From assembly GCA_016808115.1 (NCBI GenBank), contig JAEQBH010000285.1, positions 464,137 to 528,136 of the forward strand: 64,000 nt of DNA. The letters run 5' to 3'. Positions 23,831-36,960 of the stretch are shown piece after piece; within the stretch, counting starts at the first letter, position 1, and every line of letters begins with the position of its first letter. The notes beneath the pieces are model-generated. The model was not told the DNA's origin. It saw nothing but the letters and a program-made list of their open reading frames with translations, and did no database searches. Position numbers and translations under genes: made by a program. The stretch is from Tetrastigma voinierianum (taxonomy: Eukaryota; Streptophyta; Magnoliopsida; Vitales; Vitaceae).

Positions 23831-25439
23831 CGAGCGAAAACTTCGGCTCGGACTCAGCTCGTAGGCTAAGCAGGCTGACTTGAAGCCTAATTGAAGCAAT
23901 AAATCCTCGGGGCTCGGCTGGGCTCGCTCCGGCTGACTCGAAAAGCACGGCTCGTGCCGGGGACCCATCAGTCGTTGCGTTGGGAAGCTACGCCTAAGGT
24001 CTCGTGGCGGGATTTAGTCTTCAGCCGTGCGATCCAGGCTTCGAGCGAGCGGGTAAATGCCCGAGTCATGTGTCGGGATATCTATGTAATGGATCCTCAG
24101 CTCTAGATCTAGTCGACATGGATAGCAAATGCGTGAATCCTCTGGCTAGATTAAGGGCGGCGGCGAAGAGCGGTCGGGCTGGCAGATCCCGTCTGGATTG
24201 GTGCGAGGGTATCACGCAGATCTCAGGATTTGCTTGGTAGGCGGAAATGAATGCGATGAAGCGCGAAGGTGTCGTGACGGTATGTTCAGGTGTGGATAGG
24301 CGTGAAGAAGGTCTTGTGAGGGGACGTCGGGGAAGGACATGGATGTTAGGTATGACCCATTTAGTACCGTCGGTCGATCTGGTGTCTGAGAATCAGATTA
24401 CAAATATGAGGGTATTGGAACCGCATGGAAGCTATAGTGGTAGTGGCCATGAGTTTAGACAAGGTTTGTTGATCTTGAGTAAGCGTGAGGCAAATGCGGA
24501 CCCGCGATAAGATCGTTCGGCTGAGTGGTAGGATCAGATCTCAAATCACGGGGTGTTAGGGCCTTTGGATCTGGTGCTGGAACCTTGAAGTGCATCCCAG
24601 GCGTGGAGTATGGAGTAAAAGGCATCAAGGGTGTCGATGGGGTGGGGTTTCATAAGAAACAAGAGGCCTGAAGCAGGATGCCAAAGCAGGTGATGTAGGG
24701 TGCCAGTCCATTCTTTGGGTATGAAAATTTAGTAAAATGGGATTCCGACATGGTGGCGGTCAGGATCTCTCTGGTCGCGGTGGTGAAGCTGGGTCTTAGA
24801 GAGAGTGTCGTGCGCGACTTGGTAGTCGGGAGGGTGGTGGCCAACTTAATATGTCTTGTGATATATTGCCAAATAGTTTATTATTCTTAATGAGTTTCTT
24901 GCGGATCTTGTTGATATATTATTTCTTTATTTAGATAATTATTAAAACCAATCATGTTTCTTATTATTGATTCAATTATCTTATTTCTTCGCTCTTGCAA
25001 TTTACACTTGTTTAATTATTCATAATTTTGATTCTGGTATTTGTGATGGAATTCTGCGTAATCGAAAGGGAAACAAATGTTGAAGGGAGGTGAAACTGTA
25101 GGCTTTGGCATCAATTGCTAAATCAACTAGGTAAAACAAATCCTTGAAAAATTGTTTTGTAATTGATGTATTTGTTCTCAGTTGATTACAAAAAATTAAA
25201 AGTATGGGCCCGAGCGAGGATTGATTCTGATACAAAGCTTTGCATATGAGCCGGGATTGGGGGCGAATTTCGAGGTTAGAACAGAACAGTTCCATATGGA
25301 AAGCAGAGCTAATGAGGGCTCAAATGACTTTTTAAATAAAGCCAAGTTTGAGAACTGATTTTAAGCTCGTTGGCTTCATGCTCGGTACCGGCTGTCGTAA
25401 ATTAACAAGCTGTCTGAAATGTTGAAGTTTCCGGTTAGT
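23831..25439. other. Unresolved GC-rich plus AT-rich block inside the LINE endonuclease
   Basis: ORF2 sequence stops near 25,440 (minus strand, after GLALFSKE) and resumes near 23,815 (SGMASLGFKK...). Between them 23,831-24,840 is visibly GC-richer than its surroundings and 24,841-25,300 is AT-rich. Plus-strand ORFs (24004-24240 and 24247-24510) resemble no family. On the minus strand the GC-rich part is Pro/Ser/Arg-rich and partly open, which recalls the C-terminal linker of plant LINE ORF1. No LTRs, terminal inverted repeats or target duplication were found. It could be a nested element or a rearranged second LINE copy. Confidence 0.4.
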
Positions 25440-25720
25440 TCCGACTCGTTACCTGACCCTACATGCCCTCTCCTTCGAGAAAAGAGCTAAACCCCACCAA
25501 ACTATTACACCTGGCACAAAAAAAGACCTTCTGTATATGATGCTTAATAAATTCAGCCCGATTTCTTTGACACTTGTCTTTCCATTAGAAAAATAAAATT
25601 GAAGCTAATTTAGAAACTAAGCTCAACAACTCATAAAATGTTGTGAATACATACCCCACGACAATTCCAGCAAAGACGTCATAATACTAGGCGAGCCTGC
25701 TCCCAGGACTCGCCCCAGCC
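25440..25720 (-). pseudogene. LINE ORF2 N-terminus (endonuclease start)
   Basis: SWNCRG, the standard opening motif of plant L1 endonuclease, is followed in shifted frames by LVSKLASILFF and by a GLALFSKE block. It lies immediately downstream of ORF1, as expected for the element. Confidence 0.65.
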
Positions 25721-25739
25721 CGTTTTTTGGACTGTTTGG

Positions 25740-26560
25740 GTATTAACAATGATAGCATGTACGAGCCCATCATGGATCCATATATTATGTTGAACCATCA
25801 GATAAAGCTTTAGCTGGTAATTCCATTCTCTTTCGTTTCGTATCAACGATAATAAGGCCTAAATCCTCTTTATCGGATTTCGAAACCCATAGACTCCTAT
25901 TGTTGACTGTGTTGGAAGTAGCCTTATTTGGACCGCAGCAGTCTGCTTCCTTATCTAATAACACCTTGTGAAGACCCATTGTTATCTCCACTAATCTTGC
26001 TAGTATGCCCCTTTTCCCGCCACTATCACAGCGATTTACCTTATCAACCACGCTTCCTCCAGCAGAGTTTCAACCAAGTTAGGAATAATTGGTTGAAACC
26101 ATCGCTCACCAGAAGTACTCAGGCCATGTCCAAAAGGAGCTTTTAGCCAGGTACCGAACAACCTCTCAAACTGTTGACCAGGGAACTTCTTAGATACTAA
26201 GAAAAACTTGTTGCAAAATTTTTCCGCATGCCCCATCAAAAAAAAAAAACAAAACGTTGGAAGACGCTCATATTTGAACGAAATCCACGACCAGGTTGCT
26301 CCATCTTTCTTTATTTTCATTTTCCGCACTAGAGGTTTCTTCACATCAATAGAAACTCTAATGCGTAGTAGTTCCTCCAATTGCCTGTAAAATTATTAGG
26401 ATCTGCATCAAGAAAATTCCAAATAAAATTTCCTATGTCCTTTGCTACTTTCCCAGACATAAAACCGCATGGCAAATCATATGCTTGAACCCAAAAGCTT
26501 GCTGAACTCATCTCTACTTCCTGTGGTTTTTAACCATGTTTCAGTTTGTTTAAAGTAAAA
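25740..26560 (-). pseudogene. LINE ORF1 (DUF4283-type, zinc knuckle)
   Basis: The minus strand encodes WVQAYDLPCGFMSGKVAKD, then EELLRIRVSIDVKKPLVRK, then WSWISFKYERLPTFCF, the conserved run into the zf-CCHC_4 knuckle. The knuckle is damaged: the second Cys-Gly is lost in a T-run and only MGHAEKFC survives. The remainder, to about 25,785, is charged and low in complexity. Function in the family: RNA binding for the LINE ribonucleoprotein. Several frame changes; inactive. Confidence 0.75.
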
Positions 26561-26945
26561 GATGTTGGTCAAAGGTCCAAGAACCATCTCTAATTACCCT
26601 GTTCATGTCCAGATGGTGGTAGAATTGAAAAAGAAAAAGATTATGGTCGACATCTTTGATACACATACCCCGTATCGGACGCCATATATACACCTGCCAT
26701 TATGTTCTTCATATACGTAAAATTAATTGGCTTTGCAGTCAAAAACTTACTAACCAGACACCATCACATATCATTATTTTATGTTTGAACAACAGCTTCA
26801 TCATGTTCCAATCTTCCTTGAGACTCATCACCTAGGGCAAGTTTGCAAAAATCCTCAATAGACTCAGTAGGTCCACTCGAGGAAGCCATTAAAAGACCAC
26901 AACAAGAACAGAGAAAAATCAAGATAAGACAATAATAAAACTCAA

Positions 26946-26996
26946 AAACCTGTCATACGCAGGAGAGTCAGAAACCTGTCATACGCAGGAGAGTCA
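26946..26996. repeat. 26-bp tandem duplication at the LINE 5' end
   Basis: The unit starting AAACCTGTCATACGCAGG at 26946 is repeated exactly from 26972, in the 5' leader of the LINE. Confidence 0.9.
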
Positions 26997-27685
26997 CATC
27001 TCATTTGCCAAAAAACCGGTGGATTTTTGCCTTTATTTTAATAAAAATATCGTATTATTTTCTTATAAATAGTTAAATTTACAAATTTAGATTATTTAAA
27101 AAAATAAACAATTAACAAAAAAAATAAACAATTATTTTTATTAATTTTTTTTAAAATTAATCAATTTTTAATACAATGTAATAAACTGACTCAATTGAGA
27201 CTCGAACCCTTCTTCTCCCCATATCCAATTTTAAGCATTAAAAACTCTAATCAAATGAGTTATACTTGTGGACAAATTGTTTATTTTTTATATTTATTCA
27301 TGCACTTTACAATTACAATGTTATAGTGTTATAGTATTTTATTCTTGCAAAGACTTGAACTTGGTAACTTCACTATGTCTGTGCTAACCCTTAAGTCAAA
27401 CCTTGGTAATTATTTAATTCTCTTAATTTAGAATATTTCAAACTTTAAAATGTGCGTAAAGTATTTAAAAATTATTTACATGCTAAACAAAATTTATTAT
27501 TTTTTACATGCTAATTATATATATATATATAATCATATTTATTATAATTTCATTTTATTTTATTACGAGAAATAAATATTCCATACAAAATTATTTTATT
27601 ACCATTCTTATTCTTATAAATAAAAATCATTCAAAACTTTTTAGCATGACAAGTGTAATTAAAATATAGGAAAATTAGTATTAGT

Positions 27686-27765
27686 GGGGAGGGGGAGACA
27701 GGGGAGTGATGTAATTAAGGTAGAGAGGGAGGAGGGAAGGTGAGAAAGAGGTGGGGGGTTGAGCA
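27686..27765 (+). other. Purine-rich G-run tract
   Basis: About 80 bases almost wholly A and G on the plus strand with G-runs of 4-6 (GTGGGGAGGGGGAG, GAGGGAGGAGGG, GTGGGGGG), standing out from AT-rich surroundings. Confidence 0.7.
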
Positions 27766-29887
27766 TGACATGTGTCTCACACGTATCATTCCCTATTTGA
27801 TCAAAAAGATACATCTGTGCTTCGCCATCAACTACCTACTACTCTACATCTGTCTAATCCCTCATGCTTTCTTTTTTCTTTTTCGTTTTTTTTAATTTAA
27901 TTTTATTGTTTATCCCATCTTATTAGGTTATCTTCTCTACAAATAGACAATCGTTCCACTGAAATCATTTCATCAAATGATTAAAATACTCAAGATGTTT
28001 TACTGAGCCTTTATCATTAGTGGAGCTAATATGGGCTTAGGGACATATGTGCCTCAAATTTTTATTAAGTATGGGCCAGCGTCTTTGAAGAATCATCAAT
28101 CCCCTTCAAAAAGTTTGAAAAAACAATATATTTTCGTGAAAAAACAATATATTTTCTATAATTAAAGTCTTGAGTCAGAGATTTTAATAGTCATCTTTTA
28201 TCTTAAAAACCATTTAAATTATAATATATATAGAATTGTGATTAAAAAAAATTTCCATAATTATAATTATCTTCCGTCCACCATCCAAACATTTATAAAT
28301 ATCCTATATTGTTTTGAGGAAAAACATAAAACTTGAAAGATGAAAAAAAAAAGTGAAATTTTTGTAAGTTTCTTATTATTTATATTTTAAATTTCATTGA
28401 AATATTATATGAATAAATGATAAATTTATTTGTTGTAAAAAAATCATAAATTTATTTGTTTTTCATTTGTTGAAATATTTCTTAGAAAAAGAATATATTT
28501 TAAAACATGTTTCGATTATGATCAATGAATATATATATTAAAATTTTCGTTTTTGTGTTATATATTTCAGATTTATATTAAGTGTATTCATCGTGAGATT
28601 TTGTTGTAAAAATTAAAATAAATATATTCTTATTGAAAATTGTATTGACATTTTACATCTTTTTCCTTTTTCATATTGGAAAAATATCAAAAAGTATGAT
28701 GAATCATATAGTTGTTGCAATTTATATTGACTTTTATTTTTTTCTTTATGCTAATGTCATATATTTAATTTCTATAATTTTATATGATATAATGTATATT
28801 AAAACCATACATACATAAAAATATTTTTATAACATGGTCTCCTCTTAAACTAAAATCTTGGCTTTCCATTGTGGCCTTTAAGCGAGGATTTACCTATAAA
28901 TGGAACTAATATAATGAAAATAAATAAAATATAAAATAAAAATATTCCATCAAATATAATTTCTATTTGTATTTTATACTAAGACATCATTAGTTAGAAA
29001 AAAAAAAAAAAACTCATTTTCATGTTATAATCAAAATTTCTAAATTTTATATATTTTTAAATTTCTTAAATTCTAGAAAGCAAAAATAAAATGAGTTTGA
29101 ATAAATATATAAAATTAATTTAATAAGTTTAAATCTAATTTTATTTTCCTTCCAAATATGGCTAGAGCTAATATTATTAGCAAAATCAAGCTTAGTTCAT
29201 TATAATGCATTAATAATAATTATTAGTAGTATCACTTAGTATATTCACATATTTCTTGCTCCTGTTTTATTTTTATTTATTTTCATGATAAAAGGCTAAG
29301 TTTGATTCCCAAGAAAATGAAAGAAAAAATATCTAAAATAAATAAATAAATATCTTTACTATTAATTTCATTTCGATCTATTTTAACTTGTCAAAATCAA
29401 AATTAAATAATTTAAACATGTATTCTTAAATGATTTTAGTTATATTTATATGGGTGATTTGATTAAAAAACTTTTGAAAATTAAATATCAGAAATCTAAC
29501 CCTTAGTCAATCTATGATCATGCAAAAATACCTTCATTATTTTTAAAGACATTTGTAAATGCATGAAATGACAAAAAAAACTTTTATTCATATTGAGTCA
29601 TTTTCAAGAAAAACATAGAAAATATTAGATTTACAAATTTGGCACTTATTTGAGGCATTTTTTAAACAAAATTTTTTATTTTATTTTCTGATATCTTTAT
29701 ATAGTGCATATTTAATATGAAAAAAAAATAATCTTTGCAACATTTTTTAGTGATCAAACATAACCTAAAGAAAAGTCTTTTTCTGCTAAATAATCTATTA
29801 TAAGCCACTTTTATGATAAAGTAAGATAATTAGATGCTTCCATGCTAAGAAGACCAAAGATGATCCTTGCAACAAAGTAAAATTAAA

Positions 29888-29910
29888 ATAATAATAATAA
29901 TAATAATAAT
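29888..29910. repeat. (ATA)n microsatellite
   Basis: Seven to eight ATA units. Confidence 0.9.
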
Positions 29911-32900
29911 AAAACAAAATGTAAAATGGTAGAAGGAGATAAATGATTTGTGTTGTAGAGGAAGAAATATCAACGTGGTTGCAAGTTGCAACAACCCTAC
30001 TTTCTTCTTAGAACAATGATTTTGAGCCTAATTCTTATGGATTTTGCATTGGCTTTTACCATTTAAGCCATAAGCTGAAGATCCAGCACCTTTGTACTGC
30101 AATGCCTACTTTGATGATTTGGTATTGTTGTAGCAAACCCACACCAATCAAATTTATACTCTAAAGTCAACAGATCCCCACCAAACCAACTCCAATCAAA
30201 ACCATTCCCTCAAAAATTCTTTCCCCAAGATAAAACCATCCAATTGGCAAAAACCAAAAAATAAAAATAAATAACTACTCCTTTGGAATAACCTCCTATT
30301 TTTTATTTAACTAAAAAAATTAAAATATCGTTGAGGTCCAATTCAAGTAATAAAGTGATGGAATAGAGTTAGGGAGATGCTATATTCTTACATTTTTAAA
30401 ATTAATTATATGAACGAAAAAAACTTCTTACATAAATAAACCAAACTAAATTTATACAAAATGCAAGATATTCTTTAATATATATCTTAAGTAAGTGATT
30501 TTAAATCACCAATCTCTTTAAATAATTTTAGTCCATGCAAATAAGAAATGACTTTCATAAGCTTTGAGAAAAAAAGTGGGATGGTTTGATTTGAAATGTA
30601 ACTAGTGATATTTTTGTAAGTCTCTTATATTTAATTTCTTGAAGGATTCAACCCCATTTTGTTTCAAATGGAAGGACTTAAACGTACAAAACAATAAGAT
30701 ACGGTATAGATCCAAGAATATGAGGTCATAGTATAGAATATTTAGGTTCCCACACACATAGGTTACCTCTCTTTCACCATCATTTTAGAAGTCATTACAG
30801 GAAACTATGATGTTTGTGTGTATATAAATATACAATCAAATGTGCTATTGAAAACTATATAGGCTAATGCTCCAAATGGATATTATGAGTCTTGTTTCAA
30901 CACCAAATTCAATGAAGAAGACGTGTTATTAATATAGATGTTTTGCAAGAAACATCGTGTAAAATATTTTATTATATTTTAATATTATATTTTCTTACGA
31001 ATATATTTATAAATATTTTAGATCAAACTCTTAAAGATTTTACGAGGTGGCCTGACAAAGATTCAAAAACATTTGGAGGCACCCAATAAGAAGATTGAGG
31101 GGAGTTGTACAATATGACAGTTTGTATATATACAGTGAAGTAGTTCTCTCTCATGGCTGAATCATAATAAAATCTAGTATACTTTTGTGTAGAGTCATAC
31201 AGACTAAGAAACGATAGTTAGAGAAGGCATACAAGTCTTGCTCTCTAACGTGTAGGGAGAGAATATGAATGTTAAGACTTTTTGGTAGCTGAATGAGATG
31301 AAAGATCAAGATAATTAACCCATATAGACAAATAGGGCAAGAATGGCGAACACTATCAACGATGATTTGAAAGGTGATCAAGAAATTTTCTTGTCTTCTC
31401 TTTACATTCAGAGAAAGTGAGATTGTCAACATCTTTTATCAAGATTACTACGCTAGAATTTGGGATATTGAAAATGACGTCTCAAATGAAAAGTGGGTTC
31501 CTCATATGTCTAACTTAGTTTGTCTTTTTCGTTTATCTTTGAGACTGTTGAATGTTGGTTGTTAGAATTTTTAGTTAGGGTTCTAAGCGCCTATGTGGTT
31601 TGAAACCCAAAATTTTAAGTTATAAGGGAAAAACAATTCTGTATGTAGATATCAAGTTGGTGGTTGAATTTTTAATCTTGGAAATGGAGGGAAAAGGAAA
31701 GAACTAGAATCGATGTTTTAATTCAACTACTCGATGGGTGGAAGTTTGAATCTTTGCAAGATCCAAATTTGATTTTCAGAAGGTCAAGGCTATTCTGCAT
31801 GAGCTCATTTCCCTAAAGCAAGTCCAAATTATTTTGTTTTAAATACTCTAGTTATTGATTTCATTTCTTGGTTTCAAATGATTAAGGTTAAGAGATTGGG
31901 AAGGTATAGGAGTTAGGCCTAGATATTTACTTTGGGATGTTTGCTTTTAGACTCTTGTTTAGGCCATTTGCTTATAGGCCTTTCAATTTTGGATCAATAA
32001 CGTTAGGTTGGCCCATTTAAACTTGAGGGAATATTCATATTCAGTGTGGGCCTAGGATCTATGGATAGGCATAGTGAGCTTAATTATGGCTTATTTTACA
32101 TTGCTCCCTTTTCTATGTAATGCACTTACAACCTTAACTTTTGATTGGGTGTTCTCTTCCCTTCCTAACCAATGGAAGTAAAGGACTGAGACAGCTGATA
32201 GCTATCTAATTTTACACAATTGGCTTACCCTTATTTTGGTGCTTACTAAAGACAAGCTCTCTATTTGTGTACTAAAACCAAGCTTTGGGTCTCTCAACCT
32301 TTGTTTTATGTTCTTCTAAATCTAATTGTGTCTTCTCCTCCAAGCTACCTTAACATATGGTTCTAGTTCCTTCACTGAGTCTTGTGTCCCCATATCCGAC
32401 CCAGTCTACAATCCTTATTTTGAGGATTAATCAAATGTGGATGAAGATGACTTGGCTTGCTACGAGAGTTTTGCTAAGCTCTACCTTATTGGTAAAAAAA
32501 GTATTGGGTGAGTTTGTTTCTCTCTAAGTCCATTTAAAAAAAAAAAAAAAAATTACTTTAGGCAAGTCCCTATTTTATGGATTTGGATGATTACTTCTTC
32601 CTTAGTTAAATTTTTACTTAAGGATTGCTCTACAATGTAGAAAGATAGACCTTTTTTCATTAAAAAACAAGTCATTGTCCTACAAAAATAAAGAGAAAAG
32701 TTTGATCCTTTTAGTGAGACTCTTAAGACACTCTTTGGGCCTATGATTGGTCTCCCTGTATTGAATTATGAGGATTTAGTACATCTAAAAAAATTATGGC
32801 TCAAATATTAAGAGTCGATCAAATAAATGAAGGCATTGCAAAAGGCATCCTAATTTCTAAGGGTTTGTCTATGGTGGGTCCAAGTCTACCACTTAAATAT

Positions 32901-33247
32901 CAGTTAATGTATTGCACAAGAGGTTAGGTTAGGCAAATCAGAATAGATAATTTGGAGGTTCTAGAAAGTTGCTTTAGACGTGACCTTGTTGATCATAAAT
33001 TTAAATGAGAAAAAAGGGAACTCAGATTTTAATGGAATTGTATATGAAACTGAAAGGCCTACAAATAGGGGGAATCCTCGTGGAGGAAGACAAAATCCTT
33101 AATTGAAGTACAACCAAAAAGGAGGACCGGACCTTTAGATTCAAAGTCTAATTTCAATCGTGGTAAGAGTCACCGACCAGAAATTAAATTTGATCCCGAG
33201 GGGCTCTCCAAAAGACAAAAAGGTGAACTCCTGCAAAAGCCTCTTAT

Positions 33248-35725
33248 TGTAAATATCATAAATCGGTAAAATTCAATTTTCAAAAGAGTAAAACGATAAT
33301 TTCAATAAAAAAATATGAATTTTTCTGTATTTCTACTTAATTTTAAATCTGACTTCATCGTCAGAATTGTCTACTTTTGTAAATATGTTTATCTAAATAA
33401 TCATTTGATTCCAAGATAATCGAGATTTCGTTCGAGGTACCCAGGTAACGAGTGATTAATTTGTCTGGGATGGCTCACAAATGAAATACATGTCAAATCT
33501 GATATGATAAGTCAAAAGTCCACGCACATTACGCCATTACAACTCGACAGTGATGCAAATCCAAAGCTGATAGTCGGATAAGTGGAAATCCAAAAGAACC
33601 AAATTCGCGATGAATACGCAAGAAGACGAGTCCCACTCGACTTCGACCAAACAAATTCTATGGGTAGGGAAAAAGAAAGGGAAATAAGAGAAGAGAGAAA
33701 GAGGAGAGAGAAGCTCCAAATTCTCTCTACGATCTACGAAGATCGGTGGGTCGGCTTTTGTCGGGCCAAGAACTAAAGATCATCTGCTCGACAAAGGCTA
33801 CGCGTGGATACCGAAACAATGAGATTTCGCTGAGGATTCAAGTGAAGAGTCCGGGAAATCAAGGCTCTGGCCGCAGTATGCCAGCCCACGAGACTCATGC
33901 AGAAAGAACTCTACGCCTTCAAGATAAGTAGGTCTTCCTACTTTATTATTTTCTACCTTAAGTAATAGCGTGGTTGTGTCTTGCCCCAAGGGGGATGTTT
34001 GGTTGCATTTTGAACTATAGGAAGCTGCCCTACTTTGATCCTTTGCATTAGCTGGACTTTAGGACTGGTTTTCAGGTGGGAAACAGCGAATTCGGGCCGC
34101 AAGGCCCTCGTAAATTGTAGCCACATCAAGCAACTTGATGTTAGGTTTTCGAATTACCTAAATCGAACTCTATGTTCTCCCCTGCTATGGTTCGCTTACT
34201 CAAAATGACCTAAGTTGAAAGTCTCCATCTGCAAGAAGGTTTGGCCCTGCTAGGTCCCGCCCCGCCAGGTCCCGGTTCCTGGCCAGGTCCGTCGTGCCAG
34301 GCTCGCTTGGGCCGGGTCTGACTATTAATGTGAGGCCTTCAACTTTGGACGACCATAACTTTCTCGTCCAAACTTCGATTCGTACGTTCTTAGACTCTAT
34401 GGAAAGCTCTTTGAGTATAGAATCTGACCATATGCCTGTAAATGACATATTGTGCACACGTATTTTCTGAAAAATTGATTGTTGCACTAAGTGTGCTAAT
34501 CACTTGAGTATGGAACGACATGTTGAATGAAATACACTGTTTGTGTGTCATTGCTTGATAATTGGGTGACATGTTATTGTATGTGAATGAGGCCATTACA
34601 TGGCTTGTTGTAGGCTACTTGTGGACATGATATGTCACAATTATGCCTAGAGGTTAAAGTAAGTCAGCACTGATTGGTACGCCATGATGTCAACGTGGGC
34701 GTATTTAGATGTGGGCCGACATGACGAATGAAAATTATTAGCCATAAATTGGAAATGAGACATGTAATACTATGTGGGCATACTTGCACCTATATGCACG
34801 ATGACATCGCTGGGCCGTAGCCCGGGTGTGGAGCATAGAACGGTTAATTCACCATTCTCGTGAATGTGTATGAGCCTAAAACTGACAAATACCACTGGTG
34901 GTATAAAATGAAAATGAAAAAAATGAAAAATATATATAATGCAGGTCGGGCGAGCAAGATAGTGTATCCCCTGTACATGAAAAGATCTAAATCTACATGC
35001 GGTGCCAGATATGATCACCCGCAGCCAAAGCCCATAAAAATGTCTAAGGCGTACGAAGATCCCGCGCGGTGAGACTCCAAAATGACGTGAAATTTCAAAT
35101 AAATAAACACACAAAATTTGATGAAATTCAAATGAGTATTGGAGGTCGGTCCAATGAGTCAAGTCTTTGGGTGAGACACCAATTATTGGTTTTTCACACT
35201 TGGCGTTGCATATGTGAGGGAGTCGGTGAGGACTCAGTACATGGGACATGGTGGGTCGCATTTCATTCATGGTACAACCCATTCAGCTCTGCATAATCTT
35301 GATTGAATGTGCTTTTTTCTTTGGTGACATGACTATCAGATGTGCACTAAGGAGGGAGTAGCCTCTATGTGGAGCTTACTCTATTGTGCATCGTCACCTC
35401 ATGGATCCCCTTTCGTGTATAGGTCCAAAGGTAAAGCAATGACCGTATACGATGAGAGCCAACACAAATTTTGTTTGTTTTGTTTTGTTTTTGTCTTATA
35501 TTATATTCGAGCAGAACAAAACACATGTACACCTTTTTGGTATCAAAGGGACTGAAAAGAGACTATGACGAGTACCATCATACATTCAGATATCAGGAAT
35601 TAAATATGTAGGAATTGAGTCTTGATATATGAGACATGTGAGTGTGATATCGGGGCATTCCGGGAGCATCCAATGTGTTTCCAGGGCCATTTGGTTATCA
35701 ATGGGACCCCGGATGGGGTGTCATA
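33248..35725 (+). repeat. Left LTR of gypsy element
   Basis: Matches the right LTR over most of its length. The block around 34,470-34,620 is nearly identical to 41,910-42,060, while other parts differ by many small indels. ORFs inside it (for example on the minus strand at 34,770-35,282) are incidental. Confidence 0.85.
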
Positions 35726-35726
35726 G

Positions 35727-35748
35727 TTCTGCATCGTGAGCTTAGGTA
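35727..35748 (+). other. Degraded primer-binding site
   Basis: Immediately after the left LTR, TTCTGCATCGTGAGCTTAGG aligns with the common gypsy leader in which TGGTATCAGAGC is followed by TTAGGT. Confidence 0.55.
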
Positions 35749-36319
35749 CACCTAATACTTAGGGACTGATGAAGTACATGTTTAGGACTATGCATTCATC
35801 GCGGCACTTCATGAATCGATATGTGATGCGTGCTTGAATTGTATGAAATATATACATGAGAAATGGTATATGGAACACTAGGGTTAGAAAACATAACCTT
35901 AGGGGTCGAAAACCAATAATGAACATGAAAATTTCTGAAATTGAATTGAAATTGTATTAGTGGTTGATGATTAGCACCACTAAGGAAACAGTGATGAAAC
36001 TGGTTAGTTCATGATGGCTAAGTCTTATTAGTGGTTGACGTGGGTGCACTACTAGCTGGGATCGAGATAGAAATTTAATAACTCACTATTGTCGACATGT
36101 AGATGGCAAGTCGAGGACAAGGATGTAGAGGTCGTCCATGAGGTGCTAGTCAGCACCACCTGTTTTTGATCAGCAGGCCTTTATGGAGGCCATGAGCGTT
36201 GCATTCACCAGTTTTGCATAGGCTAGTGCAACTGGGGGTCAGGGAGGTCCGAGTAACCTCCAGAGGTTTAAGTCACATCACCCCTCGACATTCACAGGGG
36301 AAGGAGATCCGGCGGTATG

Positions 36320-36960
36320 CACTCATTAGTTCCTAAGAGATTGGAGAAGATATCAGCCATGGAGATCACCTCCGATGCGACCAAGATCAGACTAGCAACA
36401 TTCCAATTAGAGGGTGAGTCCCAAGTATGGTGGGACTGGGTTAAGACCTCTAGGGATATGGAGGCAATGACTTAGGAAGAGTTCCATGAGCTCTTCATGG
36501 GCAAGTATTTTCCGGTCACTGCTAGGCATGCAAAGGCCCAGGAGTTCCTAGAGTTGAAATAGGGAATGATGACAGTGATGGAGTATGTGGCTAGGTTTAC
36601 TAAGTTAGCCCGCTTTGCTGATGATTACGTGGCCACGGATATGGCCAAGGTGAGAAGGTTTGAGGATGGTATGAAGTTGTCCATCCGGCAAGATTGTAGG
36701 ATTCCTCCTACAGGATATGGACTTTATGGTCAGGACAACTATGGCCATAGAGAGAGAGATAGAGGACGCACGAAGCATCCGAGATGCGGGTGCTGGTGGC
36801 AAGAGGAAGGAGAGCCAGTCTTCTTCTAGTTCGAGAAAGAAGCCAAAGGCTTCTAGTTCGAGAGGATTTCAGAGTTTACGACCAACAGTTAAGGTCGTGC
36901 TAGTGGTTCCAATCAGCAATAAGACGATTGTTACTTTCACATCAGTCGACATATGAAGCA
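36320..36960 (+). pseudogene. Gypsy gag
   Basis: Retrotransposon gag domain: EITSDATKIRLATFQLEG, ESQVWWDWV, EEFHELFMGKYFP and VMEYVARFTKLARFADDY, with in-frame stops at about 36,473 and 36,560. A Ser/Lys-rich stretch follows near 36,820; the expected zinc knuckle downstream is no longer readable. Confidence 0.8.

Larger units (their letters stand above)
18306..27017 (-). mobile_element. L1-type LINE with nested insertions
   Basis: In minus-strand order: ORF1 (about 26,560-25,740), the start of ORF2 (about 25,720-25,440), an interruption, endonuclease and RT (23,830-21,099), a nested LTR element, then zf-RVT and RNase H (19,440-18,380), ending in a T17 run at about 18,312-18,328 (the poly-A tail). 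Subtracting the two interruptions leaves an ORF2 of about 4.1 kb, the normal length for RNase H-bearing plant L1 elements. GGTGGATTTTT occurs at 18306-18316, next to the tail, and again at 27018-27028 beyond the 5' end, a plausible target duplication. All reading frames are broken, so the copy is inactive. Confidence 0.8.
27018..33247. other. Long AT-rich region without recognisable genes
   Basis: I see no supportable coding exon. 27,000-30,500 is very AT-rich with homopolymer runs, an AT repeat at about 27,515 and an ATA repeat. 27,170-27,420 has tRNA-like strings (GACTCGAACCC) suggesting a decayed SINE. From about 31,550 to 33,240 the plus strand keeps short coding-like fragments in changing frames, including an Arg/Gly-rich GGNPRGGRQNP near 33,075. 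This looks like a heavily decayed retroelement gag, but I could not tie it to a family. Confidence 0.5.

Noticed and set aside
24004..24510. Two adjacent plus-strand ORFs in the GC-rich block
   Set aside because: GC-rich DNA lengthens chance ORFs; neither product resembles a known family and the block lies within a LINE.
31151..31432. 93-codon minus-strand ORF
   Set aside because: No domain, no neighbouring exons and AT-rich surroundings; not distinguishable from chance.
34770..35282. 170-codon minus-strand ORF
   Set aside because: Lies wholly inside the left gypsy LTR, and only a shortened version persists in the right LTR; not a gene.
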